A stretch of DNA of 64,000 bases from an actinobacterium LLX17 (lineage in GTDB: Bacteria; Actinomycetota; Actinomycetes; Propionibacteriales; Nocardioidaceae): assembly GCA_000471045.1 (NCBI GenBank), contig KI301992.1, positions 2,116,060 to 2,180,059 of the forward strand, given 5' to 3'. A program made the translations under genes and the position numbers. The notes below the pieces were generated by a model, which ran no database searches, had not been told where the DNA came from, and saw only the letters and a list, made by a program, of their open reading frames with translations. Positions 52,856 through 62,423 of the stretch are shown in pieces (within the stretch, counting starts at the first letter, position 1; each line of letters begins with the position of its first letter).

Positions 52856-53407
52856 ATGAGTGACCCGTCCCAGCAGCCGCCGTCCGACCCCTACCGGCCG
52901 CAGGATCCGTACCAGCCCCAGCCGCCGGTGGGACAGCCGCCGGCTGGACAGCAGCCTCCGCAGCCGCCTGCTGGTCCGCCGCAGCAGCCCCCGCACGGCC
53001 AGCCCCCGTACGGCCAGCCCGGGTACGCCCAGCCCGGGTACGCCCAGCCCGGGTACGCCCAGCCGTACATGAGCCAGCTGCCCCCCAAGCACCCCCGGGC
53101 CACGACGTCGATGGTGCTGGGCATCGTCGCGCTCGCGGGCGGCCTCGTCTGCTACCTGCCCATCCTGCTCGGCCCCGTCGCCTGGGTCATGGGCGCCGGT
53201 GCGGTGCGCGAGATCGACCAGTCCGGTGGCTCCCTGGGCGGACGCAGCGAGGCGAACGCGGGCAAGATCATGGGCATCGTCGCGACGGTCCTGCTGATCC
53301 TCGGCGTGCTGGCCATCATCGCCGTGGTCACCATCATCATCGCCACCGACTCGTCGTCCGGCGGGTCGGACTTCGAGAGCTACTCGATCCTCGGCGCGAT
53401 CCGCTAG
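52856..53407 (+). CDS. Proline-rich DUF4190 membrane protein
   Basis: 183 residues: a Pro/Gln/Gly/Tyr-rich N-terminus with three exact GYAQP units (15-base repeats near 53016-53062), then TTSMVLGIVALAGGLVCYLP, an AREIDQSGG-type motif (AVREIDQSGGSLGG) and a second helix LLILGVLAIIAVVTIIIA. Same architecture as 52373-52798, 57 bases apart. Confidence 0.8.
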   Translation: MSDPSQQPPSDPYRPQDPYQPQPPVGQPPAGQQPPQPPAGPPQQPPHGQPPYGQPGYAQPGYAQPGYAQPYMSQLPPKHPRATTSMVLGIVALAGGLVCYLPILLGPVAWVMGAGAVREIDQSGGSLGGRSEANAGKIMGIVATVLLILGVLAIIAVVTIIIATDSSSGGSDFESYSILGAIR

Positions 53408-53477
53408 CCTGACGCGCTTGTCCACAGGCCCTCGTCGCCTCGACGGGGGTGTCGGCAGGCGTGGCGAGAGTGGGGTC

Positions 53478-54623
53478 ATGTCCTCGTTGCTCGCTGGTTC
53501 GTCGGCCCGGCTCACTGAGCTGGGGCGGGTTCGTGCGCGGGCGGAGGCTGCCGAGGACGCCCAGATGCTGGCGATGGCCCGGCAGATGCGCGCTGACGCA
53601 TCGCGTGCCGAGTCGCCGTTGCGCAGGCAGGTCGAGCTGTCGGTCATCCCTCTGACGCTGGGTCAGGCCATGGGGGTGTCCGAGACGCAGCTGATGAATC
53701 GGCTCGCGGCTGTGGAGCGGGTCCATGACCAGCTCCCCGCCACCTGGCAGGCCTATACCCAGGGTTCGATTGATGCTGCGCGGGTTCGTGAGATCGGCCG
53801 CATCTCCAGTCGGCTGGAGCGCGACGAGTCCTTCGAGCGGCTCGACACCAAGGCCGCGACCTACGCCTCGACCCACACCGTTCCTGAGCTGCGGGCGTGG
53901 TTGAAGCGGTTCGTCGTCCGGGTCGAGCCCGACCGCGCCGCCGTGCGCGCCGAGAAGGAACGGGCCGCGCGGCGGGTCGACGTCTCCCATGACGACGACG
54001 CGATGGCCTGGCTGACCGCGTACCTGCCGTCGCACGTGGCGGCGGCGATCGACAAGCGCCTCGACCGCGCCGCCCGCGCCATGGGCTCGGACGACGAGCG
54101 GACCCTCCCGCAGCGGCGGGCCGACCTCCTCGCGTCGTGGACGACCATGAACGAGACCGACGCCACCGACCCGGTCCTGCGGACCGACATCGCCGTCACC
54201 ATCGGCGCCGATGTCCTCGCCGGGGCGACGGAGGGGTTCGGATTCGCTGCCGACGGCTCCTGGTCGGTTCCCAGTGGTTGGGTGGCCGAGCTGGCTCAGA
54301 CCGGTAATCCGTTCTGGCACCGGATGGTCCTCGACCCCGTCACCGACGACGTCCTCTCCCACGAATACACCGGAAGGTTCGCACCCGAGATCCTCACCAA
54401 AGCCCTCATCTTCCGCGACGGCGTCTGCCAGGCACCCGGGTGCCTCACCCCAGCGGACCGGTGCGACATCGACCACCGACAACCCTGGCCCGACGGACCC
54501 ACCACCGGGAAGAACCTCAACCCGATGTCACGACGCCACCACTCCCAGAAGGGACACGGCGTCATCTGGGTCCTGCCCGACGGCACCCGACGAGTCGTCG
54601 AACCACTCGACCGTTCGGCCTGA
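53478..54623 (+). CDS. DUF222 and HNH endonuclease domain protein (13E12 family)
   Basis: 381 residues from MSSLLAGSSARLTELGRVRA. Long DUF222 helical part (LMNRLAAVERVHDQLPATWQ), then a C-terminal HNH fold: DGVCQAPGCLTPADRCDIDH, NLNPMSRRHHSQKGHG. Members are multicopy in actinobacteria and resemble the mycobacterial 13E12 repeat proteins; the DNA target and role are unknown. It faces murB tail to tail with 30 bases between. Confidence 0.85.
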   Translation: MSSLLAGSSARLTELGRVRARAEAAEDAQMLAMARQMRADASRAESPLRRQVELSVIPLTLGQAMGVSETQLMNRLAAVERVHDQLPATWQAYTQGSIDAARVREIGRISSRLERDESFERLDTKAATYASTHTVPELRAWLKRFVVRVEPDRAAVRAEKERAARRVDVSHDDDAMAWLTAYLPSHVAAAIDKRLDRAARAMGSDDERTLPQRRADLLASWTTMNETDATDPVLRTDIAVTIGADVLAGATEGFGFAADGSWSVPSGWVAELAQTGNPFWHRMVLDPVTDDVLSHEYTGRFAPEILTKALIFRDGVCQAPGCLTPADRCDIDHRQPWPDGPTTGKNLNPMSRRHHSQKGHGVIWVLPDGTRRVVEPLDRSA

Positions 54624-54653
54624 CCGACCAACCCTGCTGCCCAGAGAGCGGCG

Positions 54654-55694
54654 TCAGAGCTCGCAGTTGATCAGGCTGGGCTCGGGCACCAGGCGGACGC
54701 CGAACGCGGCCTCGACACCGTCGCGCACCTCGCGCGCCAGGTCGAGCAGCTCGACCGTCGTGGCACTGCCGCGGTTGGTCATCGCCAGCACGTGCTTGGT
54801 CGACAGGCTCACCGCCGAGGTGCCGTGGCCCCGCTCGAACCCGGCGTGATCGATGAGCCACGCGGCACTGGTCTTGACCGACCCGTCCGGCTGCGCGAAC
54901 CGCGGCGCACCGTCCGGCAGCGCGTCGGCCTGCGCGGCATCGAGCACGGGGTTGGTGAAGAACGATCCGGCGCTCCACGTGTCGGGGTCGTCGGCGTCGA
55001 GCACCATGCCCTTGCCGCGGCGCAGTGCCAGCACCGCGTCGCGCACGGCGGCCGTCGGCGCACGCTGGCCCACCTCGACACCCAGGCGCCGGGCGAGCTC
55101 GCCGTACGCGACGGGAGCACCCAGGTCGCCCAGCAGCAGCTGGAAGGTCACCGACAGCACCACGAAGCGGTGCGGCTCGGCCTTGAACCGGCTGTGCCGG
55201 TAGCCGAAACCACAGTCGGCTGCCGCGAGGGTGCGGATGGTGCGCGCCTCGCGGTCCCAGGTGCGCACGCTGGCGATCGTCTGCGCGACGTCCTGGCCGT
55301 AGGCGCCGACGTTCTGCACGGGGGTGGCGCCGGTGGACCCGGGGATGCCCGAGAGCGCCTCGACCCCGATCCAGCCCGAGGCGACGGCGTGGGCGACGAG
55401 GTCGTCCCAGGGCTCCCCCGCGGCGACGGTGACCGTGGCGCCGGCGCAGGCGCTGGCGTCGTCGGCGACGGTGATGCCGCGGGTGCGCACCAGCACGACG
55501 CGTCCCTCGAAGCCGTCGTCGGCCACGACCAGGTTGCTGCCGCCGGCCACGAGCAGCACCGGGATGCCGGCGGCGTCGGCCGACGCGACGGCGTCGACCA
55601 GCTGGTCGTCGGTACGGGCCTCCACCAGCTCGCCGGCGGGCCCCCCGAGGCGCAGCGTGGTGAGGTCGCTCAGGCGGGTGTCTGGGTGCGGCAC
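54654..55694 (-). CDS. murB: UDP-N-acetylenolpyruvoylglucosamine reductase
   Basis: 346 residues from the GTG at 55694 (VPHPDTRLSDLTTLRLGGPA). FAD-binding motifs GSNLVV and GIPGSTGATPVQNVGAYGQD; YRHSRFK and the catalytic-Ser block GSFFTNPVL mark type I MurB. Makes UDP-MurNAc for peptidoglycan. TAGCGT ends 7 bases before the GTG (55702-55707), so a leaderless start is likely; frames further upstream cross rpmG. Confidence 0.93.
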   Translation of the reverse strand: MPHPDTRLSDLTTLRLGGPAGELVEARTDDQLVDAVASADAAGIPVLLVAGGSNLVVADDGFEGRVVLVRTRGITVADDASACAGATVTVAAGEPWDDLVAHAVASGWIGVEALSGIPGSTGATPVQNVGAYGQDVAQTIASVRTWDREARTIRTLAAADCGFGYRHSRFKAEPHRFVVLSVTFQLLLGDLGAPVAYGELARRLGVEVGQRAPTAAVRDAVLALRRGKGMVLDADDPDTWSAGSFFTNPVLDAAQADALPDGAPRFAQPDGSVKTSAAWLIDHAGFERGHGTSAVSLSTKHVLAMTNRGSATTVELLDLAREVRDGVEAAFGVRLVPEPSLINCEL

Positions 55695-55724
55695 GCCCGC
55701 GACGCTACCAACCTGCTGGGCGCC

Positions 55725-55752
55725 CGGCGGGGGTGCCGGGCCGTGGGCGGCA
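55725..55752 (+). repeat. 28-base dispersed repeat, copy C
   Basis: Contains GGGGGTGCCGGGCCGTGGGC followed by GGCA, lying in the murB-rpmG gap. Identical to copy B, two differences from copy A. Confidence 0.7.
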
Positions 55753-55769
55753 GACAGCGCAGCAAGATG

Positions 55770-55809
55770 CCGACGGCCCCTGACCCGCAATGGGGTCAGG
55801 GGCCGTCGG
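55770..55809 (-). terminator. rpmG terminator hairpin
   Basis: A 17-bp perfect stem (CCGACGGCCCCTGACCC) with a 6-base loop, 12 bases past the rpmG stop. Confidence 0.75.
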
Positions 55810-55821
55810 GCGCGCGCTGGA

Positions 55822-55992
55822 TCAGCGGGTCTCGCGGTGGACCTGGTGCGTCTTGCAGCGCGGGCAGAACTTCTTGATGTCGAGACGATCAGGGTCGTTG
55901 CGACGGTTCTTCTTGGTGATGTAGTTCCGCTCCTTGCACTCGGTGCAGGCCAAGGTGATCTTGGGGCGGACGTCGGAGCTCTTGCTGGCCAC
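55822..55992 (-). CDS. rpmG: 50S ribosomal protein L33, zinc-binding form
   Basis: 56 residues from a GTG with AAGAGG upstream: (V)[18 protein letters not shown], ending [17 protein letters not shown]. Both CxxC pairs (CTEC and CPRC) are present, so it is a zinc-containing C+ form. It follows tRNA-Thr and tRNA-Met, the standard actinobacterial cluster, but the hadABC-type dehydratase genes that follow it in mycobacteria are absent. Confidence 0.95.
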   Translation of the reverse strand: MASKSSDVRPKITLACTECKERNYITKKNRRNDPDRLDIKKFCPRCKTHQVHRETR

Positions 55993-56036
55993 GGTGTGCC
56001 TCTTCTGGAATCTGGGGGTGAAGCGGTGGGTTTCTG

Positions 56037-56110
56037 TAGCGGGAGCGGGGCTCGAACCCGCGACCTCACGATTATGAGTCGTGCGCTCTGACCGACTGAG
56101 CTACCCCGCC
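56037..56110 (-). tRNA. tRNA-Met (CAT), elongator type
   Basis: 74 bases: acceptor GGCGGGG/TCCCGCT, anticodon loop CTCATAA, T arm GCGGGTTCGAGCCCCGC. The paired first base argues against the initiator; a lysidine-type Ile tRNA cannot be fully excluded but context with tRNA-Thr and rpmG supports Met. CCA is not encoded. Confidence 0.92.
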
Positions 56111-56164
56111 GGGTGGTCACGAGTTGCCCCGCGTCCTGCAGGACACCTTCGGGAGGTGTCCCAG

Positions 56165-56237
56165 AGCCCCTTTACGGAATCGAACCGTAGACCTTTTCCT
56201 TACCATGGAAACGCTCTGCCGACTGAGCTAAAGGGGC
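56165..56237 (-). tRNA. tRNA-Thr (GGT)
   Basis: 73 bases: acceptor GCCCCTT/AAGGGGC, anticodon loop ATGGTAA (GGT), T arm ACGGTTCGATTCCGT. Located 54 bases upstream of tRNA-Met and likely co-transcribed with it and rpmG. Confidence 0.95.
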
Positions 56238-56250
56238 AAGCCGACGACCC

Positions 56251-56256
56251 ACCATA
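56251..56256 (-). promoter_or_regulatory. Candidate -10 of the tRNA-Thr/Met/rpmG unit
   Basis: TATGGT on the minus strand, 13 bases before the mature 5' end of tRNA-Thr. The -35 match is weak (TTCGGA at 17 bases). Confidence 0.4.
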
Positions 56257-56310
56257 CAAGGTCCGAGCGCCGATCCGAAATCGGGTCCCCCGCGGTCGTC
56301 ATGCGGGTGC

Positions 56311-57345
56311 TCAGCGCCCCTCTGCGGCGGCCCGCGCGAGCCGTGCGGGCCAGGCCGGGCCGCCGTAGATGAAGCCCGTGTAGGCCTGCACGAGGTCGGC
56401 CCCGGCGGCCATCCGGTCGCGGACGTCCTGGGGTGTGGTGACCCCGCCGACACCGATCAGCGCGGCCCGGTCGCCCACCCGATCGCGCAGTCGGGAGAGC
56501 ACCTCGGTCGCGCGCCCGGCCAGCACGGGACCGGACAGCCCACCGGCTCCGGCGGCCTCGACCGTGGCGCGGTCGGTGCGGAGCGACTCGGGGCGGGCGA
56601 TCGTCGTGTTGGTGGCGCTGATGGCGTCCAGCCTCAGCTCGAGCGCCAGGTCGGCCACGGCGTCGACGTCGCCGTCGGCGAGGTCGGGCGCGATCTTGAC
56701 CGCGAGCGGCACGCGCCCCCCGGGGACGGACTCGGTCACCTCGCGGACCGCCGCCAGGATCGGCCCGAGCTGCTCCACGGCCTGCAGGTCGCGCAGGCCG
56801 GGCGTGTTCGGGCTGGAGACGTTGACGACGAGGTAGTCGGCGAACGGCGCCAGCAGCCGCGCGCTCTCGGCGTAGTCGGCCACCGCGTCGTCGGGCTCGA
56901 CGACCTTGGTCTTGCCGATGTTGACGCCGATGACTGCGTTGCGGCCGGCCCGGGTGCGGCGCAGCCGGTGCAGCCGCGAGGCCACCACCGCGGCGCCGTC
57001 GTTGTTGAAGCCCATGCGGTTGACGACGGCCTGGTCGTCGACGAGACGCATCAGCCGGGGGCGCGGGTTGCCGGGCTGCGGCTGGGCCGTCACGGTGCCG
57101 ATCTCGACGTGCCCGAAGCCGAGTCCCAGCAGACCGGGCACCGCCTTGGCGTTCTTGTCGAAGCCGGCGGCGAGCCCGAAGGCGTGCGGGAACTCGACGC
57201 CCATGACGGTGCGCGGGGCCCTGGGAGCGGGGAAGGCGATCCGTCCGGCCCGGCCCCCGGCGCGGATCGCGGCGAAGGCCTGCTCGTGGGCCACCTCCGG
57301 GTCCATCCGGGCGAAGACCGTGCGGAACAGCGCGTCGTAGACCAC
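56311..57345 (-). CDS. pyrD: Dihydroorotate dehydrogenase, quinone-dependent (class 2)
   Basis: 344 residues if started at the GTG at 57345 ([20 protein letters not shown]); a GTG at 57354 adds three residues. TAGGGT ends 7 bases before the chosen [17 protein letters not shown] carries the class 2 catalytic Ser, and FMN contacts ([20 protein letters not shown]) are at the end. The N-terminal helices bind the membrane. Pyrimidine synthesis. Confidence 0.94.
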   Translation of the reverse strand: MVYDALFRTVFARMDPEVAHEQAFAAIRAGGRAGRIAFPAPRAPRTVMGVEFPHAFGLAAGFDKNAKAVPGLLGLGFGHVEIGTVTAQPQPGNPRPRLMRLVDDQAVVNRMGFNNDGAAVVASRLHRLRRTRAGRNAVIGVNIGKTKVVEPDDAVADYAESARLLAPFADYLVVNVSSPNTPGLRDLQAVEQLGPILAAVREVTESVPGGRVPLAVKIAPDLADGDVDAVADLALELRLDAISATNTTIARPESLRTDRATVEAAGAGGLSGPVLAGRATEVLSRLRDRVGDRAALIGVGGVTTPQDVRDRMAAGADLVQAYTGFIYGGPAWPARLARAAAEGR

Positions 57346-57417
57346 GGGCGCCACCCTACTGTCGCCGCGCCGGGGCGGTGAGCTGGCAACCTCGTGCGCG
57401 CCGATGAGGTTGCCTGT

Positions 57418-58443
57418 TCACCGCTGCGGGCGGACCGGCACGACCCACCGGCGGCTGGGCCACTCGGTCAGGGTCCAGACGCGGCGCCCACCGGCCTCGA
57501 GGGCGAGGTCCTCGGGGCCCGTCGGCAGGACGCCGCGACGACGCACGAAGGCTCCGGGGCGGCCCGTCCAGAGGTCTCCGGCGTTGCCCTCCCCCGCACT
57601 GGCGGAGATGGTCCAGTGCTCACCGTCGACCGCGACGCCCTGCATGCGTGGGATGCCGGAGTCGATGACCTGCACGGGATCGGCCTGCCCGTCCGGCCGC
57701 GTGGCCAGCAGACCCGTCGACCGGTCCAGGGCGTACCGGACGAGCCGGTGCTTGCCGGTGCCCGTGCGGCCGTACTCGCCCGCCACCAGGTGGTCACCGT
57801 CGGCACCTCGCTGCAGCGAGACGAACGAGTAGACCATCGGCCGGACCGTCTCGGCCGTGACGGCGCGGTAGGCGGTGTGCTGCGGAAGCACGTGCCGGTG
57901 GCCGCGGGCCCGCCACGCGCCGACGGGGCGGGCGATGTCGGAGAGCCGGAAGACGCGGAGCCCGCCGGAGCTGGCGGCCACGTAGAGGTGGTCGCCGTAG
58001 CGGACGATGCCGCCGGCGTGCACCCGGACGGGCTGCAGGAAGGTCAGCCCGAGGAGGCGCACCACCTGCGCGAGCAGCACGTGCCCGTAGCGCGGCGCGT
58101 CGGGGTCGGGATCGATGACCGACAGGCGCGACCCCAGCAGCGCGTGCCCGAGGGCGCCGTGGCCGTACCAGCTCGTGAGCACGACCGGACGCTCCGTCCC
58201 TGCCACGTCGGCGTGCACGTCGACCTCGACCCCCTGCGGGTACCAGCGGGGCGTGTCGACGTCGCGGTCGTCCCATCGGATGGCTCGATCACAGTCCGGC
58301 TCCGGGAGGTCGACCCAGGAGCCGACCCGATCGAGGTCGGCCAGCACGCCGTCGAGCCCGACCCGCCGGAACCGATCGACGACGTTGCCGCGCAAGGCCG
58401 GCTCGACCGGCGTGAGCGTGAGGCCGAACCCCGCTACGTCCAC
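57418..58443 (-). CDS. Hypothetical protein, possible beta-propeller
   Basis: 341 residues, GTG start with GAGGGC upstream, 11 bases beyond the gdhA stop, so probably co-transcribed. No signal peptide. Repeated short strand-like blocks (GGIVRYGDHLYVAASSGGLR; HRLVRYALDRSTGLLATRPD; MQGVAVDGEHWTISASAGEG) suggest a propeller-like fold. I do not recognise a family with known function. Confidence 0.75.
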   Translation of the reverse strand: MDVAGFGLTLTPVEPALRGNVVDRFRRVGLDGVLADLDRVGSWVDLPEPDCDRAIRWDDRDVDTPRWYPQGVEVDVHADVAGTERPVVLTSWYGHGALGHALLGSRLSVIDPDPDAPRYGHVLLAQVVRLLGLTFLQPVRVHAGGIVRYGDHLYVAASSGGLRVFRLSDIARPVGAWRARGHRHVLPQHTAYRAVTAETVRPMVYSFVSLQRGADGDHLVAGEYGRTGTGKHRLVRYALDRSTGLLATRPDGQADPVQVIDSGIPRMQGVAVDGEHWTISASAGEGNAGDLWTGRPGAFVRRRGVLPTGPEDLALEAGGRRVWTLTEWPSRRWVVPVRPQR

Positions 58444-58454
58444 GCCCTCGGCCG

Positions 58455-60043
<1,589 letters not shown>

Positions 60044-60192
60044 TCGCGCGTCGCCCACAGAGCGGGCGACGGAGAGAGAGCCTATCCCAGGCGCCCGCTC
60101 AGATCGAACCCGGCCAGATCACGTGTGGCGCGGACGCGTCACCGGCCCTCTAGGGTGGACGGTGATCCACCCGCAGCAGCTCAGGAGGCACC

Positions 60193-60684
60193 GTGGCCGA
60201 CTCGTCGTTCGACATCGTCAGCAAGTTCGACCGCCAGGAGGCCGACAACGCCCTCAACCAGACGGTCAAGGAGATCGGTCAGCGCTACGACTTCAAGAAC
60301 ACCGGCGCCGCGATCGAGTGGAAGGGCGAGCAGGGCATCGAGATCACCGCGAACGCCGACGAGCGTGCGCTCGCCGTGCTCGAGGTGTTCAAGGAGAAGC
60401 TCATCAAGCGCGGCATCAGCCTCAAGGCGCTCGAGACCGACGAGCCGCGCCAGAGCGGCAAGGACGTCAAGCTCAACGGCACCTTCAGCGACGGCATCAG
60501 CAGCGAGCAGGCCAAGAAGGTCTCCAAGCTGATCCGCGACGAGGGCCCCAAGGGCGTCAAGGTGCAGATCCAGGGCGACGAGCTGCGGGTCACCGGCAAG
60601 AAGCGCGACGACCTGCAGGAGGTCATCACCCTCGTGAAGGGCGCCGACCTCGACTTCCCGGTGCAGTTCACCAACTACCGCTGA
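60193..60684 (+). CDS. yajQ: YajQ family cyclic-di-GMP-binding protein
   Basis: 163 residues, GTG start with AGGAGG 5 bases upstream: (V)[19 protein letters not shown]. Two ferredoxin-like halves; the tail [20 protein letters not shown] plus PVQFTNYR is the family signature. Some members bind cyclic di-GMP or act as nucleotide-binding chaperones. TAGGGT at 60151-60156 is a candidate -10. Confidence 0.93.
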   Translation: MADSSFDIVSKFDRQEADNALNQTVKEIGQRYDFKNTGAAIEWKGEQGIEITANADERALAVLEVFKEKLIKRGISLKALETDEPRQSGKDVKLNGTFSDGISSEQAKKVSKLIRDEGPKGVKVQIQGDELRVTGKKRDDLQEVITLVKGADLDFPVQFTNYR

Positions 60685-60709
60685 GACCACGCCGCTGGAG
60701 GCGCCCTCG

Positions 60710-61309
60710 ATGGCACGCATGTCCGACCTGGAGTCGGTGTTCTGCCGCACGGCGGCGTGGCGCTGGCTGGCGCGACGCATCGTGGTCCCTCGCGTGCTCG
60801 ACCGAGCGATCGGCCCGGAGGTCCTCGAGATCGGTTGCGGCAGCGGGGCCATGGCCGCGGAAGTTCTCCGTCTCCGCGGCGGCGACATCACGCACTTCAC
60901 CGCGACCGACGTTGATCCGGCGATGGTGGCGCTCGCTCGAGAGCAGCTCGCCCCTTTCGGCGATCGAGCCGAGGCGCGCCTGGTCGACGCTTCGCGCCTC
61001 CCGTTCGGCGACCAATCCTTCGACACGGTGTGCAGCTGGCTGATGCTGCACCACACCATCGGCTGGCAGGCGGTCGTCGCGGATGCGGTCCGGGTGCTCC
61101 GTCCAGGCGGCAGGTTCGTGGGGTACGACCTCCCCGACACCGTCGCCAGCCGAGCCGTGCACCGACTGACCCGATCGCGGGTGCTCATGATCGACGCAGC
61201 GGACCTCGCCGAGCACCTTGCGGCCTGCGGTCTGACCGACGTGGTCGTCGCGCCGATCGGGCTCGGTGGCGCGTACCGCTTCACCGGCACGCGCCCCGAA
61301 GCCACCTGA
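60710..61309 (+). CDS. Class I SAM-dependent methyltransferase
   Basis: 199 residues. Motif I VLEIGCGSG, the acidic motif II TATDVD, RLVDASRLPFGDQSFDTVCS (motif III/IV) and VLRPGGRFVGYD are in order. Substrate unknown. Begins 25 bases after yajQ with GGAGG upstream; convergent with the next gene, 4 bases apart. Confidence 0.88.
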   Translation: MARMSDLESVFCRTAAWRWLARRIVVPRVLDRAIGPEVLEIGCGSGAMAAEVLRLRGGDITHFTATDVDPAMVALAREQLAPFGDRAEARLVDASRLPFGDQSFDTVCSWLMLHHTIGWQAVVADAVRVLRPGGRFVGYDLPDTVASRAVHRLTRSRVLMIDAADLAEHLAACGLTDVVVAPIGLGGAYRFTGTRPEAT

Positions 61310-61313
61310 GAGC

Positions 61314-62318
61314 TCAGAGCCTGCTGAGGCGCTCCTTGGCGGCGAGGTACTCCCGCTCGAGGCGGTCGACGACCTGCGCCGCCGGGACGACCTCGCTGAC
61401 CGAGCCCACGCCCTGACCGGCGCCCCAGATGTCGCGCCAGGCCTTGGCCGAGCCCTCGCCGAAGTTCATCGCCGACGGGTCCGACTCGGGCAGGGCCGTC
61501 GGGTCCAGCCCGGCGGCCTCGATGCTGCCACGCAGGTAGTTGCCGTGCACGCCCGTGAAGAGGTTGGAGTAGACGATGTCGGCGGCCGTGGAGCTCGCGA
61601 CCATCTCCTTGTAGCCGGCCGAGGCGTTGGCCTCCGCCGTGGCGATGAACGCCGAGCCCACGTAGGCGAGGTCGGCGCCCGCGGCCTGCGCGGCCAGCAC
61701 CGAAGCGCCGTGGCCGATGGCGCCCGAGAGCAGCAGCGGGCCGTCGAACCACTCACGGATCTCGCGGACCAGTGCGAACGGTGACTGCGTGCCCGCGTGT
61801 CCGCCGGCACCGGCCGCGACGGCGATGAGGCCGTCAGCGCCCTTCTCGATCGCCTTGCGGGCGAACCGGTCGTTGATCACGTCGTGCAGGACGATGCCGC
61901 CGTAGGAGTGCACCGCCTCGTTGACGTCCTCGCGGGCGCCGAGCGACGTGATGATGATCGGCACCTCGTGCTCGACCGTCGTCTGCAGATCGGCATCGAG
62001 CCGGGTGTTGGAGCGGTGCACGATGTGGTTCACCGCGAACGGGGCGGCGGGCCGCTCCGGGTGGTTGGCGTCGTGCTTGGCGACGACCTCGCCGAGCTCG
62101 TCGAGCCACTCCCCCAGCAGCGCCTGCGGGCGGGCGTTCAGGGCCGGGAACGACCCGACGACGCCGGACGTCACCTGGGCCGCGACCAGCGCCGGGTTGG
62201 ACAGGATGAACAGGGGCGAACCCACCACGGGGACACGCAGGTTCTGCAGGATCGGCGGCAGCACGGCTGACTCCTCGGCGTCGGGGGGCACATCCACGGA
62301 CATGCCGTGAATATGCAT
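61314..62318 (-). CDS. Nitronate monooxygenase (2-nitropropane dioxygenase-like)
   Basis: 334 residues from the ATG at 62318 (MHIHGMSVDVPPDAEESAVL), or 329 from 62303. FMN barrel with LRVPVVGSPLFILSNPALVA, and the phosphate-binding GGHAGTQSPFALVREI region; catalytic-type His in GGHAG. Oxidises nitroalkanes such as propionate-3-nitronate. No Shine-Dalgarno; TACTAT lies 8 bases before the ATG, so leaderless. The frame to 62378 passes through the promoter. Confidence 0.88.
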   Translation of the reverse strand: MHIHGMSVDVPPDAEESAVLPPILQNLRVPVVGSPLFILSNPALVAAQVTSGVVGSFPALNARPQALLGEWLDELGEVVAKHDANHPERPAAPFAVNHIVHRSNTRLDADLQTTVEHEVPIIITSLGAREDVNEAVHSYGGIVLHDVINDRFARKAIEKGADGLIAVAAGAGGHAGTQSPFALVREIREWFDGPLLLSGAIGHGASVLAAQAAGADLAYVGSAFIATAEANASAGYKEMVASSTAADIVYSNLFTGVHGNYLRGSIEAAGLDPTALPESDPSAMNFGEGSAKAWRDIWGAGQGVGSVSEVVPAAQVVDRLEREYLAAKERLSRL

Positions 62319-62332
62319 GGAGTTGCATAGTA
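62312..62332 (-). promoter_or_regulatory. Leaderless promoter with palindromic operator
   Basis: On the minus strand TACTAT (62327-62332) precedes the ATG by 8 bases with TGGACC 18 bases upstream. TATGCA-N6-TGCATA (62312-62329) spans the -10, the likely transcription start and the ATG, a good position for a repressor. Confidence 0.45.
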
Positions 62333-62363
62333 GCGGATACGTCGCACCATGGTCCAGCGACGC

Positions 62364-62404
62364 CGACGGGCCCCTCACCGCGGTGCGGTGAGGGGCCCGT
62401 CGGG
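62364..62404 (-). terminator. Terminator of the DHA2 transporter gene
   Basis: A 17-bp perfect stem CCGACGGGCCCCTCACC with a 7-base loop, 19 bases after the transporter stop. Confidence 0.75.
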
Positions 62405-62423
62405 ACCGAGTCGGTCCGTGCTT

